Source of the DNA: Struthio camelus
Taxonomy: Eukaryota; Chordata; Aves; Struthioniformes; Struthionidae
Direction: 5' to 3'
Length of the DNA: 64,000 nt
Assembly: GCF_040807025.1 (NCBI RefSeq)
Contig: NC_090953.1
Span: forward strand, 557,501-621,500
A program made the translations under genes and the position numbers. The notes beneath the pieces are model-generated. The model was given only the letters and a program-made list of their open reading frames with translations, was not told the DNA's origin and did no database searches. Positions 33,301 through 43,810 of this stretch are shown one piece after another. Numbering within the stretch: the first letter of the stretch is position 1; every line of letters starts with the position of its first letter.

Positions 33301-36300
33301 AAGGCAAGATATGAAACCTCAGAGGGCTTCACCCCTGCCCACGGCCTGGCTGTCAGCTATCGTGGCTCCCACTTCCTAATTTCAACCCCCCTGTTGACTG
33401 TTGCATTAATGTGTATAACTCACTCGGCTGGCAGGCACCAAGTACGGGGAAAAATATCGTACTCCTTGGGGAAGAGCTTGAGCATGCGGTTAAGATTGCG
33501 AGCCAACAAGTCCTTACGGCAGATCTCTGTCATGCCTGGAAAATGGTTGATTTTCTGAAACAGGTGCAAAAGAAAAACAGAATCAGCAAAGGAACAGCAG
33601 TGGTAATCCTCAAGACCCAAGGAAAGCTAGTATATGGAGAAACAAACAAGCAGAACAGGAACTTGGGCCTGTGGTTGCCTTGAAAGTCTGCTGAGAAATA
33701 GATTATGCTAGAACTGCTTTATCTGAACTTCATCAGCATGATTTATCTGTTCATTCCATCTCATCCCTGCAGCTCTCCCTTCCTAGAATATCGCAGTTTG
33801 AGGAAGGGAGCAGCGTGTGAGCAAGAACCATTTATTTCATACTAAATTAAAGGGGTTGGCAGCTTTCCAATTCACTCTACTAACTGCCAAACTGTGGCTG
33901 ATGGCACCATATCAGAGACATAAATGAGGTAAAGGCTTGTGAACCTATGCACTCTCAAACTGATGAGAAGGGGGTACAGGTGCTAATTTTGGACACTCGT
34001 TTCATTCTGTTCCACTAATGGCCCTCTGCCTCCATCCTCCTTTTCTGAGCTAGGCACCCTTTCCACAGAGGGGTATTTACCTGAAACCGTTTCATTTCCA
34101 TGACACGCTCCAGAGAGACTGAGTAGTCAGTCCAATATATTGTCCAGTCCTCATTTTCTCCCACTTCTTTCAGCCCACAGCTTTGTGCAGCACGCCTCAC
34201 TGTACCAAAAAAAGTGTATGAGAAGGGACACCTCTGGACCAAGCAGAAGATATAAACCCCACTGATTGTTAAATCTCCAAAGCAAACAGGCACAGGGCTA
34301 TGGAACGAACCTCTCCAGAAATCCGCTTTCGCTCTCAAAGATGACAAGATATTGGTAGGACCCTTAAGGAAGCATCAGAAACACGAGCTTTACCTGGCTA
34401 AACTCACCACAGCCTCTGACTGCAGGCATACTGGGAACTATCATCAGCCCTGTAAGTCCACTTGCCTTGGGGTCCAAGAGCACTTCTGGAACTACAGCAG
34501 GCTTGAATCCGCTATGGGCCTGACACCACACAGTCAGATACAAATCTTTTGAAGGTATTAGTTTCATCGTTAAAATCGAAAACTATTTGGCAGCAGAATA
34601 CACAAGCTTTTGGAGTAGAAGGGTGTTACCGGGACGATTATAGCTAGTGCCAATTCTGAACTTGGCCTCTTACAGAGCTGGGAAGGGGATGAAGGAAACA
34701 CACATTCTATGAAATTGGAGTAGGTCAGCAAGAAAACACAAAAAGGGCAGCTTGAAGCCAGAAGCCTCCGTCTTCCTAGGCACTTACAAACAGGTGGCCA
34801 TACCTGAATAAATAATAGCTGGCTTTTTATTGATACCTGAGCGCTTCTCCCAGTAACACAGTCTTGCTGCCAGGCGTTGGCAATAGCCCCGATACATGTT
34901 CTCGACTGATCAGCACAGCCTGCTAGTTCTGGTAAGAGCGGGCCAGGGCACCAGAGCTCTGGAGGTGTGAATGAAATGGGCTGGGCTCCTATGGAGCTCA
35001 CACTGCCATACCATCTCCGCTTGTAGATTCTTACCCCCTTGCCATCACCAGACTGTTTGAGCATGGCCCTGAGTGAAACATGCAGTGCCAGCTACTCTGT
35101 TTAAAAACAGTATTCTTTGCACAGCTGACAAGGCTGTGACCTTCAATAAAGCAAATGTGGCTGTAACGCTAGAATAATTGTCATTAGCAAACTGACTAAT
35201 AACATCCATCAGATGCTACAAGCCCGTTCTCTCATGATACATCTCACGGTAGACAAGGAAGGGTAAGACAGGAGAGTGAAAACAGCTGCCTAGAGCATGT
35301 CACTGGAGAAGAATGGCAAGAGAGATTCAAGGTACCTATCCAGCCTGTTCCACGCCCTGTTCCAAGTTAAATACGTTTATACTTCTCAGTTCATTTTCTC
35401 GAGCACAGGTACCAGTCTTGCATTATGATTGCCCCTGGCCAAACCTTTCTTACCAATTGTAATGGATATTCTGGCTATGGCAAAAAGAACACTGCTTCTT
35501 AACCTGGAGAGAAACCTCTCCGTATTAGTGCTCAGGTGCCAGTGAGTAGGGGGAGGTTTGCAGTGCTGTTGCATATTTTGTATCTCTTTAAACCAGAGAC
35601 CACCTCAGTCCAAAGTGTGGTCAACTGCTTACTTTTCACAGGGGCCCAAGTCACTTACAAATAATAAATACATAAAACAAAAGCCGTTGCACAGTGAAAA
35701 TTCAATTATCAGCACCCTTCACTGAGTGAACAGGCATTTCAAAGAGCTTGCTGTAGGTGGGCCTGATCTGAAGGGGTACCCTGTAATACTGTGGACTTAC
35801 CGCTGTCGTACTTGCAGCTGGTCAAATTGATGGATGCAACACTGGAATTGAAAGAGATGGTAAGACAGCTTCAGTGGGGCAACCAAGATCCCATTCTGGG
35901 AACAAGCAGTCGGAAAGGAGACAACCGTGTACCTGCATACATGTATGTAACTGTCAATCCACAGAGCCACTCAGCAAACCTGATCTGGTCCCAACATAGG
36001 CTCAGGAAGCCATGGCAAATAGGAGGGCCCGAACCTGGGTCCTACCATTGACACTTCAAGCTTAGACTTATAGGGACAATTTAAGGGAAACGGCATTTCT
36101 TCTCCAATTTAAAAAGTCATCGAAAAGCCTCAGTGAGGCTCAGGACCAGAGGGGCCCAGCTATCCATTACTCGCCTTAGTCAGAGCCGCTGGTTTCAGAG
36201 GACTGAGTCTCACCCTTGCTAGCGGGCAGCTGAGACAGAGCACAGGCCTCAGCCGCTTCTGCTTTCTGATATGAACAAACGGAACTAACACAAGGCATAT

Positions 36301-36759
36301 ATACACATATACGTTTTATGAGAACACGCGCAGCCCAGCCTTTTGTGCCTGGGAGCAGCGCTGCCTGGCTCGAAACAAGACAGAGAGAACGTTCCCGCAG
36401 GAACTCCCCAACTGGGCCCTGCAGAGGGGCAGCAACGGAGGGGAATCAACGAGCAGGTCTGCACACGAACATATGTGTGTGTATGTCCGTGAACGTAAGT
36501 ACGTGCGTGTGTGCGTGCACAAGAGCGTAGCTCGGCGGCTGGGCCGGGCCGGGCCTTCCCTGCGGGCTGCAGCCCACCCAGGCCGAGGCCGGGGCCGCCT
36601 CCGGGCCTGGCTGCGGCGCACTCGCCTGCGCTTCCTCCTCTTCTTCCGCGGGTCCGGGCCGGCCCCTGGGCCGGTGGGGCGCCCCGAGGGCGCGGGGCCG
36701 GGGCCGGGGCCGGGGCCGGGGCCGGGGCCGGGGCCCGTCGCCGCCTCGCCCTCCGCCAT
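24363..36759 (-). CDS. TTLL13: TTLL13, tubulin polyglutamylase (TTL-like), 13 coding exons
   Basis: TTLL13 is an ATP-grasp-type tubulin tyrosine ligase-like enzyme that extends glutamate side chains on tubulin. Exons: 24363-24749, 26465-26662, 27002-27185, 27660-27848, 28868-29055, 29549-29774, 29916-30001, 31135-31278, 31553-31709, 33424-33554, 34081-34199, 35801-35841, 36626-36759. Total is about 727 aa. Family blocks in order: [75 protein letters not shown] (nucleotide loop), [54 protein letters not shown] and LLEVNHSPSF (metal-binding Glu and Asn). The first exon is a Gly/Pro-rich tail ending in KKRRKRR. Its donor is GC rather than GT (AG|GCGAGT), the only phase-compatible join. An in-frame ATG exists further upstream. 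The C-terminal end is uncertain because a GTGAGT donor overlaps the last codons. Confidence 0.9.
25924..25974 (+). repeat. T-rich simple repeat (T9G)n
   Basis: Runs of eight to nine T separated by single G repeat about five times in the 1.7 kb TTLL13 intron 24750-26464. It resembles a decayed poly(T) tract. No adjoining transposon body was recognised. The rest of the intron is ordinary unique sequence. Confidence 0.8.
30735..30907 (+). mobile_element. CR1 LINE 3' end in a TTLL13 intron
   Basis: The sequence follows the CR1 3' region: GTTGCCCAGAGATCCTGTGG, CTTGGAGGTTTTCAAGACCC, CTGAGCAACCTGATCC, AGGAGGTTGGACTAGAGACC, CCTTCCAGTCCAAACA and a terminal CTATGATTCTGTGG, the microsatellite-like CR1 end. 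It lies in intron 30002-31134 in antisense to the gene. It is a 5'-truncated dead copy, as almost all CR1 copies are. Confidence 0.88.
32280..32640 (+). mobile_element. older CR1 LINE fragment in a TTLL13 intron
   Basis: Landmarks in CR1 order are GATTGAGAGGACACGTGACA, ACAGCCTTCCAATACA, TTCAGGTCAGATATTAAGAA, ATCCTTCCAACCAGAAGG and CTTGGAGGTTTTCAGGAA. They match the 3' part of a CR1 subfamily common in turtles and crocodilians (ACATGATAACAGCCTTCCAA, GGACATTAGGAAAAACTTCC, GGAGGTTTTCAAGAA). Many substitutions indicate an old insertion. The host intron is 31710-33423. Confidence 0.7.
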
Positions 36760-37035
36760 GGCGCCGGCACCATGGCGACGGGCGGCCGCCGCGCCGCGCC
36801 GCGCGGCCATAGAGACCCCCCTCCCCGGCGTCACGTGGCCCGCCGCCCCCGCCCCGCGCGGCTGGTGATTGGCCGGCGGCCCCTCCTCGCGCACCGAGGC
36901 CCGCAGCGTCCCCTGGCGGCGTCCGCAGGCCCGCGCATGCGCCGAGCGGGGACGGCGGCCGGCGAGGGACGGCGGCCGGCGGGGGGAGGCGAGGCCAGGC
37001 CGTCGCGGGGGGCGATGGCGGCGGCGATGGCGCCG
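36760..37035 (-). promoter_or_regulatory. TTLL13: TTLL13 promoter in the 276-base gap behind GDPGP1
   Basis: The gap between the TTLL13 start and the GDPGP1 stop is a CpG island holding an E-box (CACGTG, 36832-36837), a CCAAT box on the gene strand (ATTGG, 36868-36872) and a palindromic NRF1 motif (GCGCATGCGC, 36933-36942). No minus-strand AATAAA or ATTAAA exists in it, so the GDPGP1 message has no canonical end before the next gene's promoter. Confidence 0.65.
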
Positions 37036-38172
37036 TCAGCCCGCGAACAGCCGCGCCAGGTCCCCGCGGAGCTGCTCCAGCTGCGGCTCCGGCAGGAGGT
37101 GCTGGCGGATGGCGCGCAGGGCCGAGGCCTCGGTGAGGCCGTGGAAGGCGGCGGCGGCCGCCACGGGCAGGTGCCCGGCCAGCTCGCAGAGGGCCACGGC
37201 CAGCGCCGCCTCCGCCTCGGCGCCCAGGGCGGCCCGGCGCGCCCACAGCAGCACCCGCAGCCCCCGGCGGGCCTCGCCGGCGGCCGGCCCCCGCGGCGGC
37301 GCCCCCCGCGTCACCAGCACGTTGTAGGCCACCCCGCGGCCCAGCAGGCGGTCGGCGGCGCGGCAGACGTCCCGCGCCAGGGCGTCCAGGCCTTCGCCCT
37401 GGCTGTAGAAGAGGAAGCCCGGGGCCGGGACGCCGCGCAGGAAGAAGAGGCCTGGCGCCGGGCTCAGGGGCTCCGCGGGCGCGGACTCCACCAGCAGCGG
37501 CCAGCCCAAGTAGAAGCCGTGCAGGTGGAGGTGGTTGACGGAGGCGAAGGCCCCCAGGCTGTTGAAGCCCACGCGGAAGCCGGGGTGGGCGCTGAGCAGC
37601 ACGGCGTCCAGGCCGAAGCGGAGCAGCTCGGGGGTGAGGAGCTGGGGCAGGCGCAGCGTGGGCTCCGGCAGGAGGAGCACGTGGCCCAGCTCCAAGGGGC
37701 TCACGTTGATCACCACCAGAACGTAGTCGGGCTGGGGGCGGCCCCCGGCTGGCGGGCAGGCGGGCGACCTGCACATGCGGAACAAGACCTCCCCGGGGCG
37801 GATCTGGGTGAAGTTGAACTCCTGGGGGTTGAACGGCTGCCTGACGCTGTGGATGAGCTGTGGCTTCCTCTTCTCCACGCCCCTCTGGACGTTGAGCTGG
37901 GCTACCAGCCGCATGGGGCCAGGCAGGACGCGGGTCTGCAGCTCCCCCAGGTGATACCGAAACAAACCCAGCTCCATCCTGTGCTTCCAGCCCTCCTGCA
38001 GGGCACGGTCAAAGCGGGACAGCGTGTAGGTTGGCGGGTCAGGCTCACTTCTCCACCCAGCTCCATGCAGGATGAACTCATCTTCGCTGTAGACAAAGTC
38101 CTCAGGGTGGGGAACACCTGGTGGCCCCGGCTGCTCCGGGGGAGCCTGCTCCCCGTCTGCCTCAGCTGCCAT
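37036..38172 (-). CDS. GDPGP1: GDPGP1, GDP-D-glucose phosphorylase 1 (single coding exon)
   Basis: GDPGP1 is a GalT/HIT-superfamily enzyme that phosphorolyses GDP-D-glucose to glucose-1-phosphate and GDP, clearing mis-made sugar nucleotide from the cytosol. One uninterrupted frame gives 378 aa (human 385). Matching blocks are ELGLFRYHLGELQTRVLPG, VAQLNVQRGVEKRKPQ, FNFTQIRPGEVLFRM, VLVVINVSPLELGHVLLLPE, HPGFRVGFNSLGAFASVN followed by the nucleotidyl-transfer motif HLHLHG, FLFYSQGEGLDALARDVCRA, and ALCELAGHLPV. The start MAAEADGE was chosen because family similarity (DFVYSEDEF) begins just after it. The frame stays open further upstream, but only through repeat-derived GC-rich DNA. It is divergent with CIB1 and in tandem with TTLL13. 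Confidence 0.95.
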   Translation of the reverse strand: MAAEADGEQAPPEQPGPPGVPHPEDFVYSEDEFILHGAGWRSEPDPPTYTLSRFDRALQEGWKHRMELGLFRYHLGELQTRVLPGPMRLVAQLNVQRGVEKRKPQLIHSVRQPFNPQEFNFTQIRPGEVLFRMCRSPACPPAGGRPQPDYVLVVINVSPLELGHVLLLPEPTLRLPQLLTPELLRFGLDAVLLSAHPGFRVGFNSLGAFASVNHLHLHGFYLGWPLLVESAPAEPLSPAPGLFFLRGVPAPGFLFYSQGEGLDALARDVCRAADRLLGRGVAYNVLVTRGAPPRGPAAGEARRGLRVLLWARRAALGAEAEAALAVALCELAGHLPVAAAAAFHGLTEASALRAIRQHLLPEPQLEQLRGDLARLFAG

Positions 38173-39084
38173 GCCTGCTGCCCGCACGGCTCTGCCCTGG
38201 GCTGCGCCTCCTGCGGACCGAAGAGCAGGATGTGAGCACGTGCCACGTGTGCCCTGAGCAGAGCGGGGAGCCCTGCCCCGAGCCAGGCGGGCAGCCCCGC
38301 TCCCGTCCCCGTCCTGCCCCGGTCCCTGGGCCGCCCTGACCCCTGCCCTGACCCCCGTCCTGCCCAGGTCCTTGGGCCACCCTGACCCCCATCCTAGTCC
38401 CTGTCCTGCCCCGGTCCCTGGACTGCCCTGACCCCCGCCCTGGCCCCCATCCTGCCCCGATCCCTGGGCCACCCTGACCCCCATCCTGGTGCCCGTCCTG
38501 CCCCGGTCCCTGCCCCAGCCCCTTGCACCGTGCCAGCTCCGTGAACACCAGCGCAGGCAGCGGGAGGAAACGCTCCACGCTGGAGCGGGCTGGGAGCAGG
38601 GGGCCGGAGGGGCCCAGTCAGCACCCGCTGCGCTGGGACCCCCCCGTGGGAGGGGCAGAGCCTGGGCCGGAGCTGGACAGGGCTGGGCAGGAGAGCTGCA
38701 ACCCCTGCCCCACTGCCCCCGCGCCCCACGGCCTCATCCTCTGCGCCCCGTCGCCCCGGCCCCGCCGGCTCCCCTGCTCCGCCGGCCCTGCTGCCCCGGG
38801 CTCCCCCGCCCCGGGCCCGCCGGCTCCCCCTCGCCCCCCGTGCCCCCCGCCCCGGCCCCGCCGGCTCCCCCTCGCCCCCCGTGCCCCCCGCCCCGGCCCC
38901 GCCGGCTCCCCCCGGCCTCCCCCCTCCCCCGCCCCCCCCACCTGCGCCCACGTGCTCGGGCCGCGCGCCGGGCGGGCGGGGCTGCGGCGGCGCAGTCGGC
39001 GGGGGCGGGGCCGCGGCGGGGCGGGGCGGGGCGTTGCCATGGGAGCGGCGGAGTGACGTGGAGGCGGAAGGGCCGCGGGCCGCC
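38173..39084. promoter_or_regulatory. GDPGP1-CIB1 head-to-head spacer, GC-rich with two short repeats
   Basis: The spacer holds four to five copies of a roughly 60-base CCTGCCCCGGTCCCTGGGCC-type repeat (about 38290-38520) and three copies of a 48-base CCGGCTCCCCCTCGCCCCCC unit (about 38790-38930). A core-promoter-like stretch (38950-39075) follows, with GC boxes (GGGGCGGGGC), an RFX-like GTTGCCATGG and a CRE-like TGACGTGG immediately before the CIB1 start. It may serve both genes. Its length of 0.9 kb allows two separate promoters instead. Confidence 0.55.
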
Positions 39085-42000
39085 ATGGGGGGCTCGGCCA
39101 GCCGGCTGCCGCGGGAGGCGCTGGGCGAGTACCAGGTGCGGGGGGCGACCGGGCCGGGGGCGGGGCCGGGGGGGCCGGGGGGGCGGAGTGGAACGGGAGC
39201 GCGGGGGGCGGGAGGGGGGCCGGGGGGGCGGGGCCGGGGGGGCGGGAGTGGAACGGGAGCACGGGGGGCGGGCCGGGGGGGCGGGAGCGGGACCGGTCGA
39301 GGGATGGGGGGCAGGACCAGGCCAGGACCGGGATGGGATAGGGTCGGGGGGGGCAGGACCAGGCCCGGACCGGGATGGGGGTCGGGGGGGGCAGGACCAG
39401 GCCCGGACCGGGATGGGGACCGGGGGGCCAGGACCAGGCCCGGACCGGGATGGGGGCCGGGGGGGGCAGGACCAGGCCCGGACCGGGATGGGGGTCGGGG
39501 GGGGCAGGACCAGGCCCGGACCGGGATGGGGACCGGGGGGGGCAGGACCAGGCCCGGACCGGGATGGGGACCGGGGGGCAGGACCAGGCCGGGACCGGGA
39601 TAGGGGCTGGGAGGGGCAGGACCAGGCCGGGACCGGGATAGGGGCTGGGAGGGGCAGGACCAGGCCCGGACCGGGATGGGGACCGGGGGGCAGGACCAGG
39701 CCCGCACCGGGATAGGGGCTGGGAGGGGCAGGACCAGGCCGGGACCGGGATAGGGGCTGGGAGGGGCAGGACCAGGCCGGGACCGGGATAGGGGCTGGGA
39801 GGGGCAGGACCAGGCCCGGACCGGGATGGGGACCGGGGGGCAGGACCAGGCCCGCACCGGGATGGGGGCCAGGGGGGGGCAGGACCAGGCCCGGACCGGG
39901 ATGGGGGCCAGGGAGGGGCAGGACCAGGCCCGGACCGGGATGGGGGCCGGGGGGGGGCAGGACCAGGCCCGGACCGGGATGGGGGCCAGGGGGTGCAGGA
40001 CCAGGCCCGGACCGGGATGAGGGCCGGGGGGGGCAGGACCAGGCCCGGACCGGGATGGGGACCGGGGGGCAGGACCAGGCCCGGACCGGGATGGGGGCCG
40101 GGGGGGGGCAGGACCAGGCCCGGACCGGGATGGGGGCCGGGGGGGGCAGGACCAGGCCCGCACCGGGATGGGGGCCCGGGGGCTGCCCCAGGCCGGGGGG
40201 AGCCGGGGTGGCCGCGGACAGGGCCGGGCTGATGCGCGCTCTGCCCCGCAGGAGCTGACGTTCCTGAGCAAGCAGGAGATCCTGCTGTGAGTACCCCACG
40301 CCCCCTCCGCGCCGGGCAGCGTCCTGGCCTCCGTCCCGCCGGCACCCGCCTGGCAGAGCCGGGAGCGGGGAGCGGGGCGTCCGGCTCTGCCCGCAGCCGC
40401 CCCGCTCGGCTGGACAGCCGGGGAGATGCTGTCCCTGGGCGCACGCGTGCCGGGGGCAGCGCTGCTGGGGTGCTCCCTCCCTCCTGCCCCACTCCCCCCT
40501 CCTGCTCCGCTCCCGCCGTGCTTTGGGCTCTGTCCCCACCACGGAGTTTGCCTCTGCAGTTGGGGTGTGGAGGCCCCCCCCGGCTGTTCCCAGCCCGCTG
40601 GCTTCTGTGGTTCTTTTCTTACATTAATGAGTTGCTCGAAGCAAAGTAGGAGACAGGAAACATAAATCCTAGGCTGGGCCTTTCCCACTTGTGGGACTGG
40701 CAGGGCTTCAGGTTATGAAGGCGCCTGGGTGCGGCCTGCTAGCCCCGCTGGTGGTGGAGCGGCGGGTGCAGGCCTCATCTGGTCACTCGGGAGCGTGTGA
40801 TGTGCTGCGGAGCCGGGATGCTGGGTGCAGGGCTCGCCATCGAGCCGGTCCGGACGTGTCTGGTGCGGAGGTGTCTGCTCACTCCTTTGAAGTCTGCAGG
40901 CAGCGCGAGAATGGTTGCAGCCAGCCTCGCGGGCAGGCGGGCGGGCAGCAGGGCCAGCTCTTCCCTCCCTCCTGGTGCCGGACGCTGCGGTTGCAGGAGC
41001 CGGTGCAGAGGAAGCTGCCTTTTGCAAGCTGCAGGGGAAGCTGGCCCAACAGGCAGGACCGTCTGGGACTGCGTGCTCCTACCCCTTGATCCGGCTAGGC
41101 GTACAAGCATTGTGCTGTTGTGCACAGCTGGCAGGGAGCTGTGGGAACCCGGGCGTCCCCCTCCCTGCACGGCTCCTGGGAAGAGCTGCCTGCGCTGCCC
41201 GTGCCCAGAGGGCTGCCTCTGAGCCGCTCGCTCCACAGAGCGTCTCTTGTTCTTGCCTCTTCAAGTGCCTACAAGAGGTTCAGTGAACTGCTGCCAGAGG
41301 AGGAGAAGGAGAATGCCCGCTCAGTTCGGATTCCCAAGGACAGGATCCTGACGTTGCCGGAACTGAGGGTATGGCATCTGGGAGAAAGCAGCGCTCGGCT
41401 ACGGCGCTCTTGCTCCTGGGCGCGTTCAGGCAGGTCCCTGTTTACTCTGCTAGGCCCTGGCAGCGCCAGCGCGCTGTACTCAGCTCGCTGCCCGTAACAG
41501 CTACTCAGGGAAGCTGCTCGCTTTCCGCACGTCAGCTCCTTCTACAACTTCCTTGTCCCTGCCGTGCCACAGGGGATCCTGGAATTCCCTGCTGCGTGGG
41601 GCGGCTATCGCGCTGCCGTGTTCCCGGGGACGCAGGGCAGCTGTCCTAACGCTGTGAGGAACCTGCTGCCAGAGGGGGTAGCGGCCTGCGTGCTCAGCGC
41701 GGGCTCAGCGCGAGGCCAGGAGGGACTTGCCAGCCTGCAACCGAGGAAGCAGGTCTGGTGCTGCCCAGCCTCGCCCTGAGCAGTCGCGGTGTGTTGGCAG
41801 GCAAACCCCTTCCAGCACCGCATCTGCCACGTGTTCTCCACTTCAGAGGACAGGGATGACAGCATGTCCTTTGAAGACTTCCTTGATATGCTGAGTGTCT
41901 TCAGCGACTCTGCTACCTCAGAGATCAAATCCCACTATGCTTTCCGCATCTTTGGTAACGATGGCAGGGGGGTGAATGCTGTGTCCTGGGATCCCTCTCC

Positions 42001-42870
42001 CTGTGGTGGGGGGACAGAGCCTTGTTCGTGAGGGCTGGCCGTGCCCTCGGAGTGCCCACGGAGACGGTGGCTTTAGGAACTCCCTGGGGGGAACTGCTAG
42101 TTTAGCACAATGTGCACCACCTCCCCAGCGCCGCTGGGTACAGCCTGGAGCCGGCCATACCCTCAGGTAGTCCAGACCCTCTCCATCTGAATGTGGGTGC
42201 TGTGACTCTTTGGGACCACTGAGGCCCTGCGGGGACATAACTTTGCTCTCCCCAAAGATTTTGATGGTGATGGGACTCTGGGCAAAAAGGACCTGGAGAA
42301 CTTGGTGAACTGTCTGACGGGGCAAGGCGAGGAGTCCAGACTGAGCAACGCGGAGATGGAGCAGCTCATCCAGAACGTGAGTACTGTCAGCCTGGGCGTG
42401 GCCTGCTACACGGTCCTGGCCACAACTGCTCACGTTTCCGTCCCCTGCAGATCCTGGAGGATTCTGACATCGACAAGGATGGCACCATCAATCTCGCTGA
42501 GTTCCAGCACGTCGTCTCTCGCTCCCCTGACTTTGCCAGGTACTGCACTCCTGTCTGGGCACTGTGGTCTCCAGCTGCGCAGTTTGTCCCGAGGGGCCTG
42601 TCTGGCGGGTTTGCCCATCCTGGCTGGTCTCTGTGCTCGCTTCATGGCCGAGCTCTTTTAGAGGCAGTAAGGCAAGGCTATGCTGTCCCCTTATGAGGTC
42701 TCCTGTAGCTGAAGGGAACTTCATCCTTGCTAGCTCTCCGGAGAGCCTCTTCTGCGTAGGGTAATGCTGCATCCCTGTAGCACTGGGCACTCCTAGTCCT
42801 GGCTTGCAGCGCAGCAGAGAGGTGCAGAACCTCTCGTATCTCTTGCAGCTCCTTCAAGATTGTTCTGTGA
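39085..42870 (+). CDS. CIB1: CIB1, calcium- and integrin-binding protein 1 (7 exons)
   Basis: CIB1 is a small EF-hand myristoyl protein that binds the integrin alpha-IIb tail, sphingosine kinase 1, PAK1 and other partners. Exons 39085-39135, 40252-40286, 41266-41368, 41801-41954, 42258-42376, 42451-42539 and 42849-42870 sum to 573 nt, or 190 aa (human 191). The N-terminus MGGSASRLP keeps the N-myristoylation glycine. EF-hands 1 and 2 are degenerate as in the family. EF3 (DFDGDGTLGKKD) and EF4 (DIDKDGTINLAE) have full calcium ligands. The end SPDFASSFKIVL is identical to human. All introns are GT-AG. Intron 1 (39136-40251) is almost entirely a minisatellite. CIB1 is the only plus-strand gene here and converges on SEMA4B. 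Confidence 0.97.
39300..40180. repeat. G-rich minisatellite filling CIB1 intron 1, about 23 copies
   Basis: The 36-39 base unit is GGGGCAGGACCAGGCCCGGA followed by CCGGGATGGGGACCGG, with small variants (CCGCACC for CCGGACC, GATAGGGGCTGGGA blocks). The motif CAGGACCAGG occurs about 23 times. The G-rich strand is the CIB1 sense strand, so intron RNA and non-template DNA can form G-quadruplexes. The very long frames open in all directions here follow from the repeat. Confidence 0.93.
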
Positions 42871-43810
42871 CAACCCCACAGCCCTTCAGCAGAACTGCTT
42901 CTCTGGCTACTGCAGCTCTTCATGATCTCCAGCTACTTCCTCTTTTTGCAAGCAGAGTGGCAGAGGGTGCTGCTCTGTACCAGCCTGAGAATGCCATTCA
43001 GTGCCTTACGCAGGAGAACCCCCTCCTGCTCCCCTTTCACACCCCGCAGGCAAGATTGCAGGCTGCTCCATAGTCCTGCAGCCAGCACCGTCCTTGGGTG
43101 GCTCCGCAGACTGCAGGGGTGCAGATCCCAGGGAGCTGCCCTGCCTGGAGGCCGGGCCAAGTCTGCTTGGCCAGGAAGGAGCTCTGCTCTCAATGGATCA
43201 AATCGTAACTCCTCAGGCAAATCAAGTGCAGCTCGGGGTGGGGGGGGGGAGGAACACAGAGGTGCTCCTGGCTGGGGCACCAAGTACGGCCCCTTTCACC
43301 CCCTCAGCACCAATCTGTGCCTTCCACTAGCAGACGGGGAGCTGTCTTCCTAGCCAGGGCCCTGCCTGGCTCTTCAGTCTTCCGCCAGGCCTCCCTGCAG
43401 CAAAGTGGATTTGTTTCTCAAAGCAATAACGTAAGTGGCACTTTAGCTGTCCCAGCTCAGCAGCAAGCGTCCCCCTCAGGGCTGCACAGGACACCTTCCT
43501 GAGCCTAGCAGGCACTGTGCCTTCCTCCTTGCACCAGCGCAGAGAGCAGCAAAGCACCTCTCTGCTCCAGGGACAGCGAGAGCTGAGCCCAAAAGAGGCC
43601 GCAGCCCTGCTGTGCCTCTAACCTCGCTCAGGCTGGTGGGATTTTTTTTTTTTTCCCGTCTTTTTCTCCCCCAACTCTCCTCTCTGCCCTCGCTGCTGGC
43701 TCAAGCTCAACAGTTGCTCTGGCTCTGCTGGCCTCGAGCAAACAGGAGCCTGAGCCGGTTCCTCTGTGTTCCCGCCAAAGGACAAATAAAGGGCTTGAGT
43801 GTCACCCTCG
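42871..43810 (+). other. CIB1: CIB1 3' untranslated region
   Basis: This is the sequence from the CIB1 stop to the first canonical AATAAA (43785-43790). It contains no conserved peptide. A poly(T) run lies at about 43641-43654. A continuous 3'UTR is the simplest reading. Confidence 0.6.
43785..43790 (+). terminator. CIB1: CIB1 poly(A) signal AATAAA
   Basis: AATAAA on the plus strand is followed within 40 bases by a GT-rich element (TGCGTGTGGGTTTTGTCT), which is the expected downstream sequence. Confidence 0.75.

Noticed and set aside
34570-35064. Minus-strand frame in the TTLL13 intron 34200-35800
   Set aside because: It has no similarity to TTLL13, and the neighbouring exons join in phase without it. 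Its composition is that of ordinary intron.
38394-40688. Long minus-strand open frame (about 764 codons) of PGPGLVLPP repeats
   Set aside because: It is antisense translation of the CIB1 intron 1 minisatellite. Absence of A/T keeps all frames open, and there is no splice or homology support.
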